64,000 bases of DNA from Zoogloea sp021286885. GTDB taxonomy: Bacteria; Pseudomonadota; Gammaproteobacteria; Burkholderiales; Rhodocyclaceae. Positions 1-8,541 of the stretch are shown here, in pieces (the first letter of the stretch is position 1; each line of letters opens with the position of its first letter). The notes under the pieces are model-generated. The model saw only the letters and a program-made list of their open reading frames with translations. It was not told where the DNA came from and ran no database searches. The stretch is taken from NCBI RefSeq assembly GCF_041915215.1, contig NZ_JAYSBV010000009.1; one strand, 5' to 3'. Made by a program: the position numbers and the translations under genes.

Positions 1-552
1 GCGCAGGGCGGGCGGTGCCTGCTCTTCGGCGCCCCCCAGGTAATCGGTCATCAGCTTGCGGGCGAGCGGGGTCTGCCAGACGATCTGGCCGCTGCGCGGG
101 CGCACCGCCAGGGTGGCCTGACCGCAGGCATCGAGGGCCATGCGGGCCTGTTTGGTGAGGCGCGCCGTCTGCATATGGGCGGCGATGCGGGCCAGCACCT
201 CCTGGGGGCGGATGGGTTTGGTGACGTAATCGGCGCCGCCTGCCGAGAAGGCGGCCACCACGTGCTCGGTTTCGGTGAGGCCGGTCATGAACACGATGGG
301 GATGTGCTGGGTGGTGAAATCCGTCTTGAGCCGGCGCGCCACTTCAAATCCGTCCATGCCGGGCATGAGTGCATCGAGCAGGATCACATCGGGCAGGCTC
401 TGGGCGGCCCGGCGCAGGGCGCTTTCGCCATTGGTGGCCACCAACACCGTGTAGCCGGCCTCATCCAGGGCATCGTGGAGCACGGAGAGGTTGTCGGGCA
501 CGTCGTCCACGATCAACACCAGATCGGTATTCAGCCGGTCAAAATCAGGCAT
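1..552 (-). CDS. Response regulator, 3' end missing (runs off the left edge)
   Basis: The 184 codons inside the window encode a receiver (REC) domain at residues about 10-130, with the acidic pair in LIVDDVPD, the phospho-acceptor Asp60 in VILLDALMPG and the conserved Lys in the YVTKPI motif. A linker follows and the rest, probably a DNA-binding output domain, lies outside the window; the output type cannot be seen. The ATG overlaps the stop of the permease-kinase gene by 8 bases, so the two are translationally linked and this is very probably its partner regulator. The residue after the phospho-acceptor is Ala rather than the common Val or Met. REC assignment is secure; regulon unknown. Confidence 0.85.
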   Translation of the reverse strand, partial: MPDFDRLNTDLVLIVDDVPDNLSVLHDALDEAGYTVLVATNGESALRRAAQSLPDVILLDALMPGMDGFEVARRLKTDFTTQHIPIVFMTGLTETEHVVAAFSAGGADYVTKPIRPQEVLARIAAHMQTARLTKQARMALDACGQATLAVRPRSGQIVWQTPLARKLMTDYLGGAEEQAPPALR

Positions 553-3500
553 GGGAGTCGGAGTCCAGCAAGGGGGGAATGGCGTCCAGCTCAAAATTGC
601 GGGCGTGGTGACGGATGCGCTCCACAAAGGGCCCATAGGCCGGATCCAGCTGGGCAAGCTGATCCAGGCAGGCATGGATGCCCTTCATGTGGCCCAGCTC
701 CACCTGGTGGGCCAGGGGTGCCAGGGCCTCGGGCGGGGGGCGTTGCAAGGTGGGGCTAACACCCGGCACAGCCGATACCTGCGGTGGGCTTTGGGCATCC
801 AGCCAGGTGAGGCCCAGGCGTTGCCCCATCCAATCCAGCAGCTCCGGCACCAGCACGGGCTTGAGAATGAAATCCCGGGCGCCGATGCCCAGCTCCGGGT
901 CGGGGCTTTCGCTGCGCAGGCCCTTTTCGTAGGCGTTGGCGGAGATGATGGCCACCGGCGTTCCGCCCCGGGGCCCGGCCCGCAGGCGGCGCAGGGTTTC
1001 CCAGCCGTCCATGCCGGGCATGGCCAGATCCAGGAAGATCAGGTCGGGGCGAAAGTCTTCCACCAGGGCCAGACACTCGGCCCCGGAACCCGCCTGGGCG
1101 AGGATGAAGCCCAGGGGCTCCAGCAACTGGATCAGGAACTCCCGGTCTTCGCGCTCGTTATCCACGATCAGCACCCGACGTCGTTCGCCGCCGTAGCCAG
1201 TGATGCGGCGCTGGGGCAGCGCCTCGGGGCCGGCGGGGGACTCGCGCAACTGGGGCAGGAAGAGGCGCACCCGGAAGGTGCTGCCCTCGCCCGGGGTGCT
1301 GCGGGCGCTGAGTTCGCCGCCCATCACATCGGCAAACATGCGGCTGATGGTGAGCCCCAGCCCGGCCCCGCTGGCACCCTGGGCTGAGCTGCCCCGGGTG
1401 AAGGGGTCGAAGATGCGCTCCAGTTCGTCGGCAGAAATCCCCTGACCCGAGTCCTCCACTTCAAAGGTGGCCATTTCGAGCCGGTGCGCCAGGCGCAGCA
1501 CAATGCGCCCCCGGGCGGTGTATTTGACCGCATTGCCCAGTAAGTTGATAAGCACCTGGCGCAAGCGCTTTTCATCGGCCCGCACCCAGGCGGGCAGCTC
1601 GCCCCGGGGCTCGTAGCGGAATTCCAGCCCCTTGCTGCTGGCCTGGAGGCGGAACATTTCGACGATCTGCTCCATGAACTCCCGAAAAGCCAGGGGGCGT
1701 ACCTCCAGGGTGAGCTTGCCCCCTTCGATCCGGGCGATGTCGAGGGTGCCTTCGATCACCGACAGCAGATGGTCGCCGCTACGCCGGATTACATGGATGG
1801 CCTGGCGCCGGTGGGGCGGGATGGCATCATCCCCGTCCAGAATCTGGGCGTAACCGAGGATGCTGTTGAGGGGCGTGCGCAGTTCGTGGCTGATGGCAGT
1901 GATGTAGCGGCTCTTGGCCTGATTGGCGAGCTCGGCGGCCTGCTTGGCGCGCTGGAGTTCCTGGTCGGTACGTTTGTGGGATTCAATCTCACGCATCAGC
2001 AGCAGGGTCTGGCGGTTGGACTCTTCCTGGGCCACCTGGCGGCTCTTGTGGGTGAGCACCAGCCACCACAGGGCCAAACCCGCCAAGAGCAGCAGGGCCA
2101 TATAGCCCTTGAAAAAAGCAAGGCGCAGGGCGGGCTCGAAGTATTCGGCGCTCTCCCCCAGCAGACTCAGCCCTTGGTAAAACAGCAGCCAGACCACCAG
2201 CCCCAGCACCGGCGCCACCCCCACCATGAGCAGCAGGTAATGGCCCAGACCCGTGTCCAGATAGGGCCAGACGGGCTCCGGCAGAATGCGCCGCATGAAG
2301 CGCCCCCACTGGACCGAGAGCCGGGCGTCGGGCTTGCACAGATCATGGCAGCGGGCATCCAGCGAACAACACAGGGAGCAGATAGGCCCCTGATAGGCCG
2401 GGCAGCGGGCCAGATCATCGGCCTCGAAGACCCCTTCGCAGATCACGCAGCGGGCGTGCCCCTCGGGTACAGGTTCGGGGCTGCGCGCCAGGTAGTAGCG
2501 CCCCCCCGTGAGCCAGGCGATGAGGGGGGCGCACACAAAGGCGACGAGCATCGCAATCAGCGCCGAGAAGGCCCGGGCCTCCGCGCCGAAAGCCCCCAGA
2601 TAGGCCAGCACCGACAGGAGCGAGGCGATACCCATGGCCCCAACTCCCACCGGATTCACGTCGTACAAATGGGCGCGCTTGAACTCGATGCCCGGCGGCG
2701 AGAGGCCCAGGGGCTTGTTGATGACCAGATCGGCCACCACCGCCATCATCCATGAGATCGCCAGATTGGCGTACAGGCCCAGCACCTGGCCCAGGGCCTG
2801 GAACACATCCAGCTCCATCAGCATCAGGGCAATGAGGGTGTTGAACACCATCCACACCACCCGCCCCGGGTGGCTATGGGTGAGCCGGGCAAAGAAGTTG
2901 GACCAGGCCAGGGAGCCCGCATAGGCGTTGGTCACATTGATCTTGAGTTGGGAGACCACCACGAACAGGGCCGTGGCCCCCACCGCCCACGGCTGGCTCG
3001 GAAAAACGTATTCGTAGGCCGCCAGATACATCTGGTTCGGGTCCACCGCCCGCAGCACCGGCACTGCGTTGCTGATGGCCAGGTAAGCGAGCAGCGCCCC
3101 ACCCAGCATCTTGACCACCCCCAGCAGCACCCAGCCGGGGCCGCCCACCAGCACGGCAGTCCACCAGCGCCGCTCCTGGCCGGGGCGCGGTTCGGGCAGG
3201 AAGCGCAGGTAATCGGCCTGTTCCCCCATCTGGGTGATGAGGGCGATGCCCACCGTGAGGGCCGCCCCAAAGGCCTGCATGTTGAAGGCCGGGCCCAGAT
3301 CATGGATGCCGCCATAGCCTGCCATGTCTTGCAGCAAGCCCGGGCGGGCGTGGAGCACGAACACGAAGGGCAACCCCAGCATCACCAGCCACAAAGGCTG
3401 GGTGAGGGCCTGGAGCCGGGTGATGGCCGTCACCCCGTGGGTCACCAGCGGAATCACCACCATCGCGCACAACAAATAACCCCAGGCGGGCGGAATATCG

Positions 3501-3967
3501 AAGGCCAGCTCCAGGGCGTAGGCCATGATCGCCGCTTCCAGGGCGAAAAAGATGAAGGTGAAGGAGGCGTAAATCAGCGACGTGAGGGTGGAGCCGATGT
3601 AACCAAACCCGGCGCCCCGAGTCAGGAGATCCATGTCCACCCCGTAGCGGGCGGCGTAGATGCTGATGGGCAAGCCCGCCAGAAAGATGATGAGCCCGGT
3701 AGCCAGAATCGCCCACAGGGCATTGGCAAAGCCGTACTCCACCAGCAAGGTCGCCCCCACCGCCTCCAGCACCAGAAACGAGGCGACCCCGAAGGCGGTG
3801 TTGGCCACCTGGAACTCGGACCAGCGCCGATGGCTGCGGGCGGTAAAACGGAGGGCGTAATCCTCCATGGTCTCCCGGGCCACCCAGCGGTTGTAATCCC
3901 GGCGAACCTTGACAACCCGCTGGACGGCCTCCGGCGGGAAACCGGAAGGAGGAAGGGCGCTGCTCAC
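545..3967 (-). CDS. NCS1-type permease / hybrid histidine kinase / receiver fusion protein
   Basis: A 1140-residue membrane sensor. Residues about 45-490 form a multi-span NCS1 (purine/cytosine/uracil/allantoin) permease, including the NVTNAYAGS motif near 344-352. A cysteine-rich segment follows (507-544; eight Cys and one His), then two membrane spans (about 575-640), a coiled coil (645-690), a HisKA domain with His694 in ISHELRTP, a HATPase (N box near 808-813, DSGQGIS at 849-855) and a receiver domain (930-1050) with Asp980. The C-terminal 80 residues are helical and unassigned. The layout resembles CbrA-type transporter-kinases but uses a different transporter family. A nucleobase, hydantoin or related compound is a likely stimulus, but the ligand and whether it is transported are inference. 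It lies 10 bases after pilR and overlaps the next response regulator. Confidence 0.88.
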   Translation of the reverse strand: MSSALPPSGFPPEAVQRVVKVRRDYNRWVARETMEDYALRFTARSHRRWSEFQVANTAFGVASFLVLEAVGATLLVEYGFANALWAILATGLIIFLAGLPISIYAARYGVDMDLLTRGAGFGYIGSTLTSLIYASFTFIFFALEAAIMAYALELAFDIPPAWGYLLCAMVVIPLVTHGVTAITRLQALTQPLWLVMLGLPFVFVLHARPGLLQDMAGYGGIHDLGPAFNMQAFGAALTVGIALITQMGEQADYLRFLPEPRPGQERRWWTAVLVGGPGWVLLGVVKMLGGALLAYLAISNAVPVLRAVDPNQMYLAAYEYVFPSQPWAVGATALFVVVSQLKINVTNAYAGSLAWSNFFARLTHSHPGRVVWMVFNTLIALMLMELDVFQALGQVLGLYANLAISWMMAVVADLVINKPLGLSPPGIEFKRAHLYDVNPVGVGAMGIASLLSVLAYLGAFGAEARAFSALIAMLVAFVCAPLIAWLTGGRYYLARSPEPVPEGHARCVICEGVFEADDLARCPAYQGPICSLCCSLDARCHDLCKPDARLSVQWGRFMRRILPEPVWPYLDTGLGHYLLLMVGVAPVLGLVVWLLFYQGLSLLGESAEYFEPALRLAFFKGYMALLLLAGLALWWLVLTHKSRQVAQEESNRQTLLLMREIESHKRTDQELQRAKQAAELANQAKSRYITAISHELRTPLNSILGYAQILDGDDAIPPHRRQAIHVIRRSGDHLLSVIEGTLDIARIEGGKLTLEVRPLAFREFMEQIVEMFRLQASSKGLEFRYEPRGELPAWVRADEKRLRQVLINLLGNAVKYTARGRIVLRLAHRLEMATFEVEDSGQGISADELERIFDPFTRGSSAQGASGAGLGLTISRMFADVMGGELSARSTPGEGSTFRVRLFLPQLRESPAGPEALPQRRITGYGGERRRVLIVDNEREDREFLIQLLEPLGFILAQAGSGAECLALVEDFRPDLIFLDLAMPGMDGWETLRRLRAGPRGGTPVAIISANAYEKGLRSESPDPELGIGARDFILKPVLVPELLDWMGQRLGLTWLDAQSPPQVSAVPGVSPTLQRPPPEALAPLAHQVELGHMKGIHACLDQLAQLDPAYGPFVERIRHHARNFELDAIPPLLDSDSHA

Positions 3968-3977
3968 AGGGGCGGGC

Positions 3978-5360
3978 TCAGGGCTTCATGCCCAGGCGCT
4001 CCAGCCGGTAGCGCAGGGAACGGAAGGTCACACCCAGCACCCGGGCGGCGGCGGTGCGGTTGCCGCCGGTCTGCTCCAGGGCTTCTTCGATGGCCTGGCG
4101 CTCCATCCGATCCAGGTAATCCTGGAGCGCCACGCCTCCCGAGCCTGCCCCACTGGTGGGCAGCGCAGTGGGTTCCCCCACGTCGGCCGGGTCCAGCAAC
4201 AGGTCTTCCACTTCAATGTGGTTATTGCTGCACAGGGCCAGGGCCCGCTCCAGCACGTTCTCCAGCTCCCGTACATTGCCGGGAAAGGAATAGCCCATCA
4301 GGGCGCGCAGGGCGGCACTCCCCAGCACGGGGGGCACCATGCCGGAATGCTCCGAGAGGCGGGTGAGAATGGCATCAGCCAGCTCGGGGATATCTTCGCT
4401 CCGCTCCCGCAGGGCGGGCATGCGCAGTTCGATCACATTGAGCCGGTAAAACAGATCCTGCCGGAAGCGGCCCGCCTCCACCAGCGCCTTGAGGTTCTGG
4501 TGGGTGGCACTCAGGATGCGCACGTCCACCGGGGTTTCGGTGGTGTCACCCAGGCGGCGGATTTTCTTTTCCTGAATGGCGCGCAGCAGCTTGACCTGCA
4601 TGGGCAGAGGCAGATCGGCCACTTCGTCGAGGAAGAGGGTGCCCCCATGGGCGGCCTGGAAAAAGCCTTCCCTATCCACCTCGGCCCCGGTATAGGCGCC
4701 CCGACGCGCCCCGAAGAACTCACTTTCCATCAGGTTTTCGGGGATCGCACCGCAATTCACCGGCACGAAGGGGCCGCTGGCCCGGGGGCCCAGGGCGTGG
4801 ATCAGGCGGGCGGCCTTTTCCTTGCCGCTGCCAGACTCCCCCGAAATCAGCACCGGGGCCTGACTACGGGAGAGTTTTTCGATCAGACCGCGCACCTGCG
4901 CCATGGCCTGGGAGGTGCCACTCAGCTTAGCCCCCTCCCCGCCGACGGGCGGCTCGAAACCCGGCACTGCGCAGACAGACTTCACCAAGGCGCGCAGCTG
5001 TTCAAGGCTCACCGGCTTGGCCAGATAATCAAAAGCGCCCGCCTTGAGGGCGGTAACGGCGTTGTCCATGCTGCCAAAAGCAGTGATCACCGCCACCGGC
5101 AAATCACGCACGTGCTCGTTGATGTGATGCACGAGGCTGAGCCCGTCACCATCAGGCAGGCGCATGTCGGTCAGACACAGGCGATAGCGGCGCTCGGCAA
5201 GCAGGCGGCGTGCTTCTGCCAGCGTCCCCGCCCCATCGCTGCCCAGACCCAGACGCAGGAGGGTCATTTCGAGCAATTCACGGATATCGTCTTCGTCGTC
5301 AACGATCAGGACATCCGCCCCCCGGGAAACACGCTTTTCGTGATGCATCACTGATTTCAT
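3978..5360 (-). CDS. pilR: Sigma-54-dependent response regulator PilR
   Basis: NtrC-family activator of 460 residues. The receiver domain occupies residues 15-130 with phospho-acceptor Asp65 (CLTDMRLPDGDG). The AAA+ sigma-54 interaction domain spans about 145-375, with a Walker A of the form GESGSGKE and a GAYTGA loop (the common F replaced by Y). The C-terminal Fis-type helix-turn-helix contains GNRTAAARVLG. In the family it works with PilS to activate the type IV pilin gene with RpoN. The start is set at the ATG that overlaps the pilS stop as ATGA, although the frame stays open 30 bases further upstream. Its target pilin gene is not in this window. Confidence 0.9.
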   Translation of the reverse strand: MKSVMHHEKRVSRGADVLIVDDEDDIRELLEMTLLRLGLGSDGAGTLAEARRLLAERRYRLCLTDMRLPDGDGLSLVHHINEHVRDLPVAVITAFGSMDNAVTALKAGAFDYLAKPVSLEQLRALVKSVCAVPGFEPPVGGEGAKLSGTSQAMAQVRGLIEKLSRSQAPVLISGESGSGKEKAARLIHALGPRASGPFVPVNCGAIPENLMESEFFGARRGAYTGAEVDREGFFQAAHGGTLFLDEVADLPLPMQVKLLRAIQEKKIRRLGDTTETPVDVRILSATHQNLKALVEAGRFRQDLFYRLNVIELRMPALRERSEDIPELADAILTRLSEHSGMVPPVLGSAALRALMGYSFPGNVRELENVLERALALCSNNHIEVEDLLLDPADVGEPTALPTSGAGSGGVALQDYLDRMERQAIEEALEQTGGNRTAAARVLGVTFRSLRYRLERLGMKP

Positions 5361-6925
5361 GGTCTGCTTCGTCCTGTCAGCCGGAAACACGCTCCCTGCC
5401 GGGAGGGCAGCAAATCCAGCTGCAAACCGTTGGCATCGGCCAGTTCCCGGGCGATATAAAGCCCGAGGCCTGTGCCTTTGGAATGGGTGGTGAAAAAGGG
5501 TTCAAATACGTGGGCATGCAACTCTTCGGGAATGCCTGGCCCATCATCCGTCACTTCAAGAACGGTGAGCACGTCATCCCGGGCCTGGGCCTGGATGCAA
5601 ATGGCGCCGGCGGCGGTACTCGAATAACGCCGTGCGTTATCCAGCAGATTCCAGAGAATCTGACGCAAATGGGCTCTATCCACCACCAGCTGCAAATCCG
5701 GGGGCACCCGATTTTGCACCTGCGCCTTTTCGGCCAGGCCCAGCGTAAACTCATCCAACAGCTCGGCCACGAACAAACCGAGCGGCAAAACCTCGGGCAG
5801 GGCTTCGTCCCGGCGGCCCAGGGCCAGCACATCACTCACCAGGCGTTCGATACGCTGGGCATTGTTGCCGATGATGCTGATCAGACGGCGCTGGGTATCC
5901 ATGCGCTGCTCATCCACCAATAATTCGGACGCCTGGGCAATGGCTGACAAAGGATTGCGGATTTCATGGGCAAAGCTGGCCGTCAGCCGCCCCAAGGCGG
6001 CCAGCTTGATCTGCTGCACCTGGCGATTGACCTGATCCTGATCTTCCAGATAGATCACCGCACCGCTGCCCTTGCCCAAACCGATCAGGCGGGCCACCAG
6101 CGCCTTGCCGTTTGCTTCGGCGGTGAGTGCGCGGGGCACCCGGTCAATCCGGTTCTGGCCGTGCTCCTGACGCAGGGCGGCCAGGGCCGGGGAGAACAGC
6201 TCCAGCCGCTCGCCCTTATGTAGCGCTCGCCCGAGCAGGCGGCAGGCCGCCGGGTTGAACTGGCGCAAGGATTGATCCCCATCGATGACCAACACGCCGT
6301 CCTGCATGTCAGCGATGATTTGCTGATTCACCCGAAACTGGCTGGCCAGATCCTCGCCCCGCTTGCGGGCCAGGGCTTCATTGGCCTCTGCCCAACTCGC
6401 CAGCAAGCGGGCCAGTTGAGCAATCGCAAAAAAGCCGATACACGTGATGCCCACACTGAAAAAATCAGCCGATTCGCCCGAACGCAGGGTGCGCAAAAAA
6501 TTTTCGAACAGCACCGCAATGGTGGCGTACGAGGCAAAGAACAACACCATGCGCCCTCGCCCCAGCAGCCCCCCGGCCGCCAGGGTAACCATCAACAAGA
6601 TCGGCATCCCGCTCCGGTAGCCCCCGCTGCTGCCCATGATCAGGGTGAGCACGGTGATGTCCACCAGCACCAGGGTTGTCACCTGGGCCACGGGCCCCAG
6701 GCCTGGCAGGGTGAAGCCAAAGCCCAGCAGGATCACCACGAGCAGGTAGAACAGGGACACCACTATGAACAGGGTGGGCGCATCGGCCCCCAGGTTCAGC
6801 ACCGGCCCCGCCATCAAGAAGAAGGCTGCCAGGGCCAGGCGGAAGCTGTTCAGGTAAAGCTGGGGCTTTTCGAGTCGCTGGCGTAACTCGTCCTGCTCAT
6901 CGAGCACAGCGCCCAAACCGTTCAT
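5357..6925 (-). CDS. pilS: Two-component sensor kinase PilS
   Basis: Membrane histidine kinase of 522 residues. The N-terminal 180 residues contain about six hydrophobic spans, as in PilS, followed by a PAS-like region (about 200-300, DGVLVIDGDQSLRQFN). The HisKA domain has His320 in FAHEIRNPLSA, and the HATPase domain carries the DDGPGIP and GTGLGLYI motifs. It should phosphorylate PilR, whose start overlaps its stop by 4 bases. The ATG used here overlaps the preceding PP0621-like gene in the same ATGA manner; 12 further in-frame codons exist upstream but would lie within that gene. Assignment to PilS over other NtrB-like kinases rests on the spans and the pilR neighbour. Confidence 0.9.
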   Translation of the reverse strand: MNGLGAVLDEQDELRQRLEKPQLYLNSFRLALAAFFLMAGPVLNLGADAPTLFIVVSLFYLLVVILLGFGFTLPGLGPVAQVTTLVLVDITVLTLIMGSSGGYRSGMPILLMVTLAAGGLLGRGRMVLFFASYATIAVLFENFLRTLRSGESADFFSVGITCIGFFAIAQLARLLASWAEANEALARKRGEDLASQFRVNQQIIADMQDGVLVIDGDQSLRQFNPAACRLLGRALHKGERLELFSPALAALRQEHGQNRIDRVPRALTAEANGKALVARLIGLGKGSGAVIYLEDQDQVNRQVQQIKLAALGRLTASFAHEIRNPLSAIAQASELLVDEQRMDTQRRLISIIGNNAQRIERLVSDVLALGRRDEALPEVLPLGLFVAELLDEFTLGLAEKAQVQNRVPPDLQLVVDRAHLRQILWNLLDNARRYSSTAAGAICIQAQARDDVLTVLEVTDDGPGIPEELHAHVFEPFFTTHSKGTGLGLYIARELADANGLQLDLLPSRQGACFRLTGRSRP

Positions 6926-7182
6926 GGGCGCGGCCCCAGATCCCGATGGGCAGCAGAACAATAAAACCGGCCCTGGGCACGCAGTCCTTCGGTTTCGGGG
7001 ACATGCAGGCCACAGTGGGCGCAGGGCAGCACCTCTTCGCTCTCGATGGCCTGGGGAGGCACGGCCGCCCCCGCATCGGGGCCTTCCTCGGGCGCACGGG
7101 TTGCGGGTGGTTTGCGCACGAAGCTGCGCCGTACCTGAAAAATCACAAACAGCAACAGCAAAAACAGCAGCAAGTTACGCAC
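6922..7182 (-). CDS. PP0621-family small membrane-anchored protein
   Basis: An 86-residue protein with an N-terminal hydrophobic segment (LLLFLLLLFVIFQ), a linker rich in Pro, Ala and Glu, and a C-terminal CAHCGLHVPE...FYCSAAH motif, which looks like a small zinc-binding or TRASH-like finger (CxxC, then C and H). This pattern fits the uncharacterised PP0621 family. The start is a GTG preceded by AAGGAG about 8 bases upstream, and its stop overlaps the pilS start by 4 bases, so it leads the pilSR operon. Function is unknown; a redox or metal-linked role is only a guess. Confidence 0.75.
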   Translation of the reverse strand: MRNLLLFLLLLFVIFQVRRSFVRKPPATRAPEEGPDAGAAVPPQAIESEEVLPCAHCGLHVPETEGLRAQGRFYCSAAHRDLGPRP

Positions 7183-7211
7183 GGAACGCTCTCCTTCAAG
7201 GCGGCGCGAGT

Positions 7212-8372
7212 TTAGCAGAAGCGTTCCAGACGCTCGCAGGCCGCCTGGAGGGTTTCCGGGCGCTTGGCAAAGCAGAAGCGAATCACGCCCTCATCCCGGC
7301 CGTCGGTGAAAAACGCCGACAGGGGAATCGCCGCCACGCCCACCTCCCGGGTGAGCCACTCCACGAAGGCGGTGTCGGAGGCATCTGAAATGGCTCCATA
7401 GCGCACCGTCTGGAAATACGTGCCGGCGCAGGGTAGAAGTTCAAAACGGGTTGCGGCCAGGGCGGCCCGGAACTGGTCGCGCTTCTGCTGGTAGAAGGCA
7501 GCGAGTTCCAGATGGTGGGCCGGGTTGGCCATGAAATCGGCCAGGGCCAGCTGCACCGGAGTATTCACCGTGAACACATTGAACTGGTGCACCTTGCGGA
7601 ATTCGGCCATGAGGGCCGCCGGGGCGCAGAGGTAGCCCACCTTCCAGCCGGTGACGTGGTAAGTCTTGCCGAAGCTGGACACCACCAGACTGCGCTCGGC
7701 CAGCGCGGGATAACGGGCCACGCTCTCGTGGCTGGCGCCATCAAACACGATGTGTTCGTACACTTCATCCGACACGATGATGATGTCGGTACCCCGCACC
7801 AGGGCGGCCAACTGGGCCATATCGGCAGCACTCCACACCGCCCCGCTGGGGTTGTGGGGCGTGTTGATCATGATCATCCGGGTGCGGGGGCTGATCAGGG
7901 CAGCCACCTCGGCCCAATCCGGACGGTAGTCGGGGGCCTGAAGCCGGGCGCGGCGCACCATGCCCCCCTGCAGCTCGATGGCCGGGATATAGGAGTCATA
8001 CACCGGCTCGAACACGATCACCTCGTCCCCCGGGTGCACCAGGGCCGCCACGGCGGTGAATAGGGCCTGGGTGGCCCCCGCCGTCACGGTGATCTCGGTT
8101 TCAGCATCGTAGGCCGCGCCGTACAGGGCCTGGAGCTTGGTGGCAATGGCTTCCCGCAGCTGGGGCATACCGGCCATGGGCGCGTACTGGTTGGCCCCTG
8201 CTCGCATCCAGTGCTGAACCCGGGCAAACAGCTCGGGATCGGCTTCAAAATCGGGAAACCCCTGGGACAGGTTGATGGCGCCGCATTCCTGGGCCAAGCG
8301 GGACATGCGGGTGAAGATGGTGGTGCCCACGGCGGGCAGGCGGGACTGAACTTCAAAAGGCAGGCGGGGCAT
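7212..8372 (-). CDS. PLP-dependent aminotransferase, methionine aminotransferase type (YbdL/MtnE-like)
   Basis: Fold type I aminotransferase of 386 residues. It shows INLSQGFPDF near the N terminus, the PLP-contacting NTPHNPSGAVW, VSDEVYEH, and the Schiff-base lysine in SSFGKTYHVTGWKVGY. These fit the methionine/glutamine-keto-acid aminotransferase group (YbdL, KYAT), which makes methionine from 4-methylthio-2-oxobutanoate, but exact substrate preference cannot be read off. The ATG is preceded by GGAGA; the open frame extends 67 codons further upstream without family-like sequence. It is divergent from mtnA (about 170 bases between starts) and 29 bases upstream of the PP0621-like gene. Confidence 0.85.
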   Translation of the reverse strand: MPRLPFEVQSRLPAVGTTIFTRMSRLAQECGAINLSQGFPDFEADPELFARVQHWMRAGANQYAPMAGMPQLREAIATKLQALYGAAYDAETEITVTAGATQALFTAVAALVHPGDEVIVFEPVYDSYIPAIELQGGMVRRARLQAPDYRPDWAEVAALISPRTRMIMINTPHNPSGAVWSAADMAQLAALVRGTDIIIVSDEVYEHIVFDGASHESVARYPALAERSLVVSSFGKTYHVTGWKVGYLCAPAALMAEFRKVHQFNVFTVNTPVQLALADFMANPAHHLELAAFYQQKRDQFRAALAATRFELLPCAGTYFQTVRYGAISDASDTAFVEWLTREVGVAAIPLSAFFTDGRDEGVIRFCFAKRPETLQAACERLERFC

Positions 8373-8541
8373 CGGGGAATCTCCGGTTTCAGCCCTGAAA
8401 TTCTGGCAGAAGCGCCCCCGCTCGGCCAGCGATGGGGATTCGGCCTCGTCCCCCTGCGGGTTCCTCGTTACAATTCGGCCCAATCTTTCGCCATTCACCA
8501 TGTCTCGCGCCCTGCCGCCTGTTCCAAGCAAAGGACTCCAC

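Noticed and set aside
1769..2755. Plus-strand frame within the permease-kinase gene
   Set aside because: It overlaps the kinase, receiver-side and Cys-rich regions and lacks domain sequence; explained by codon bias.
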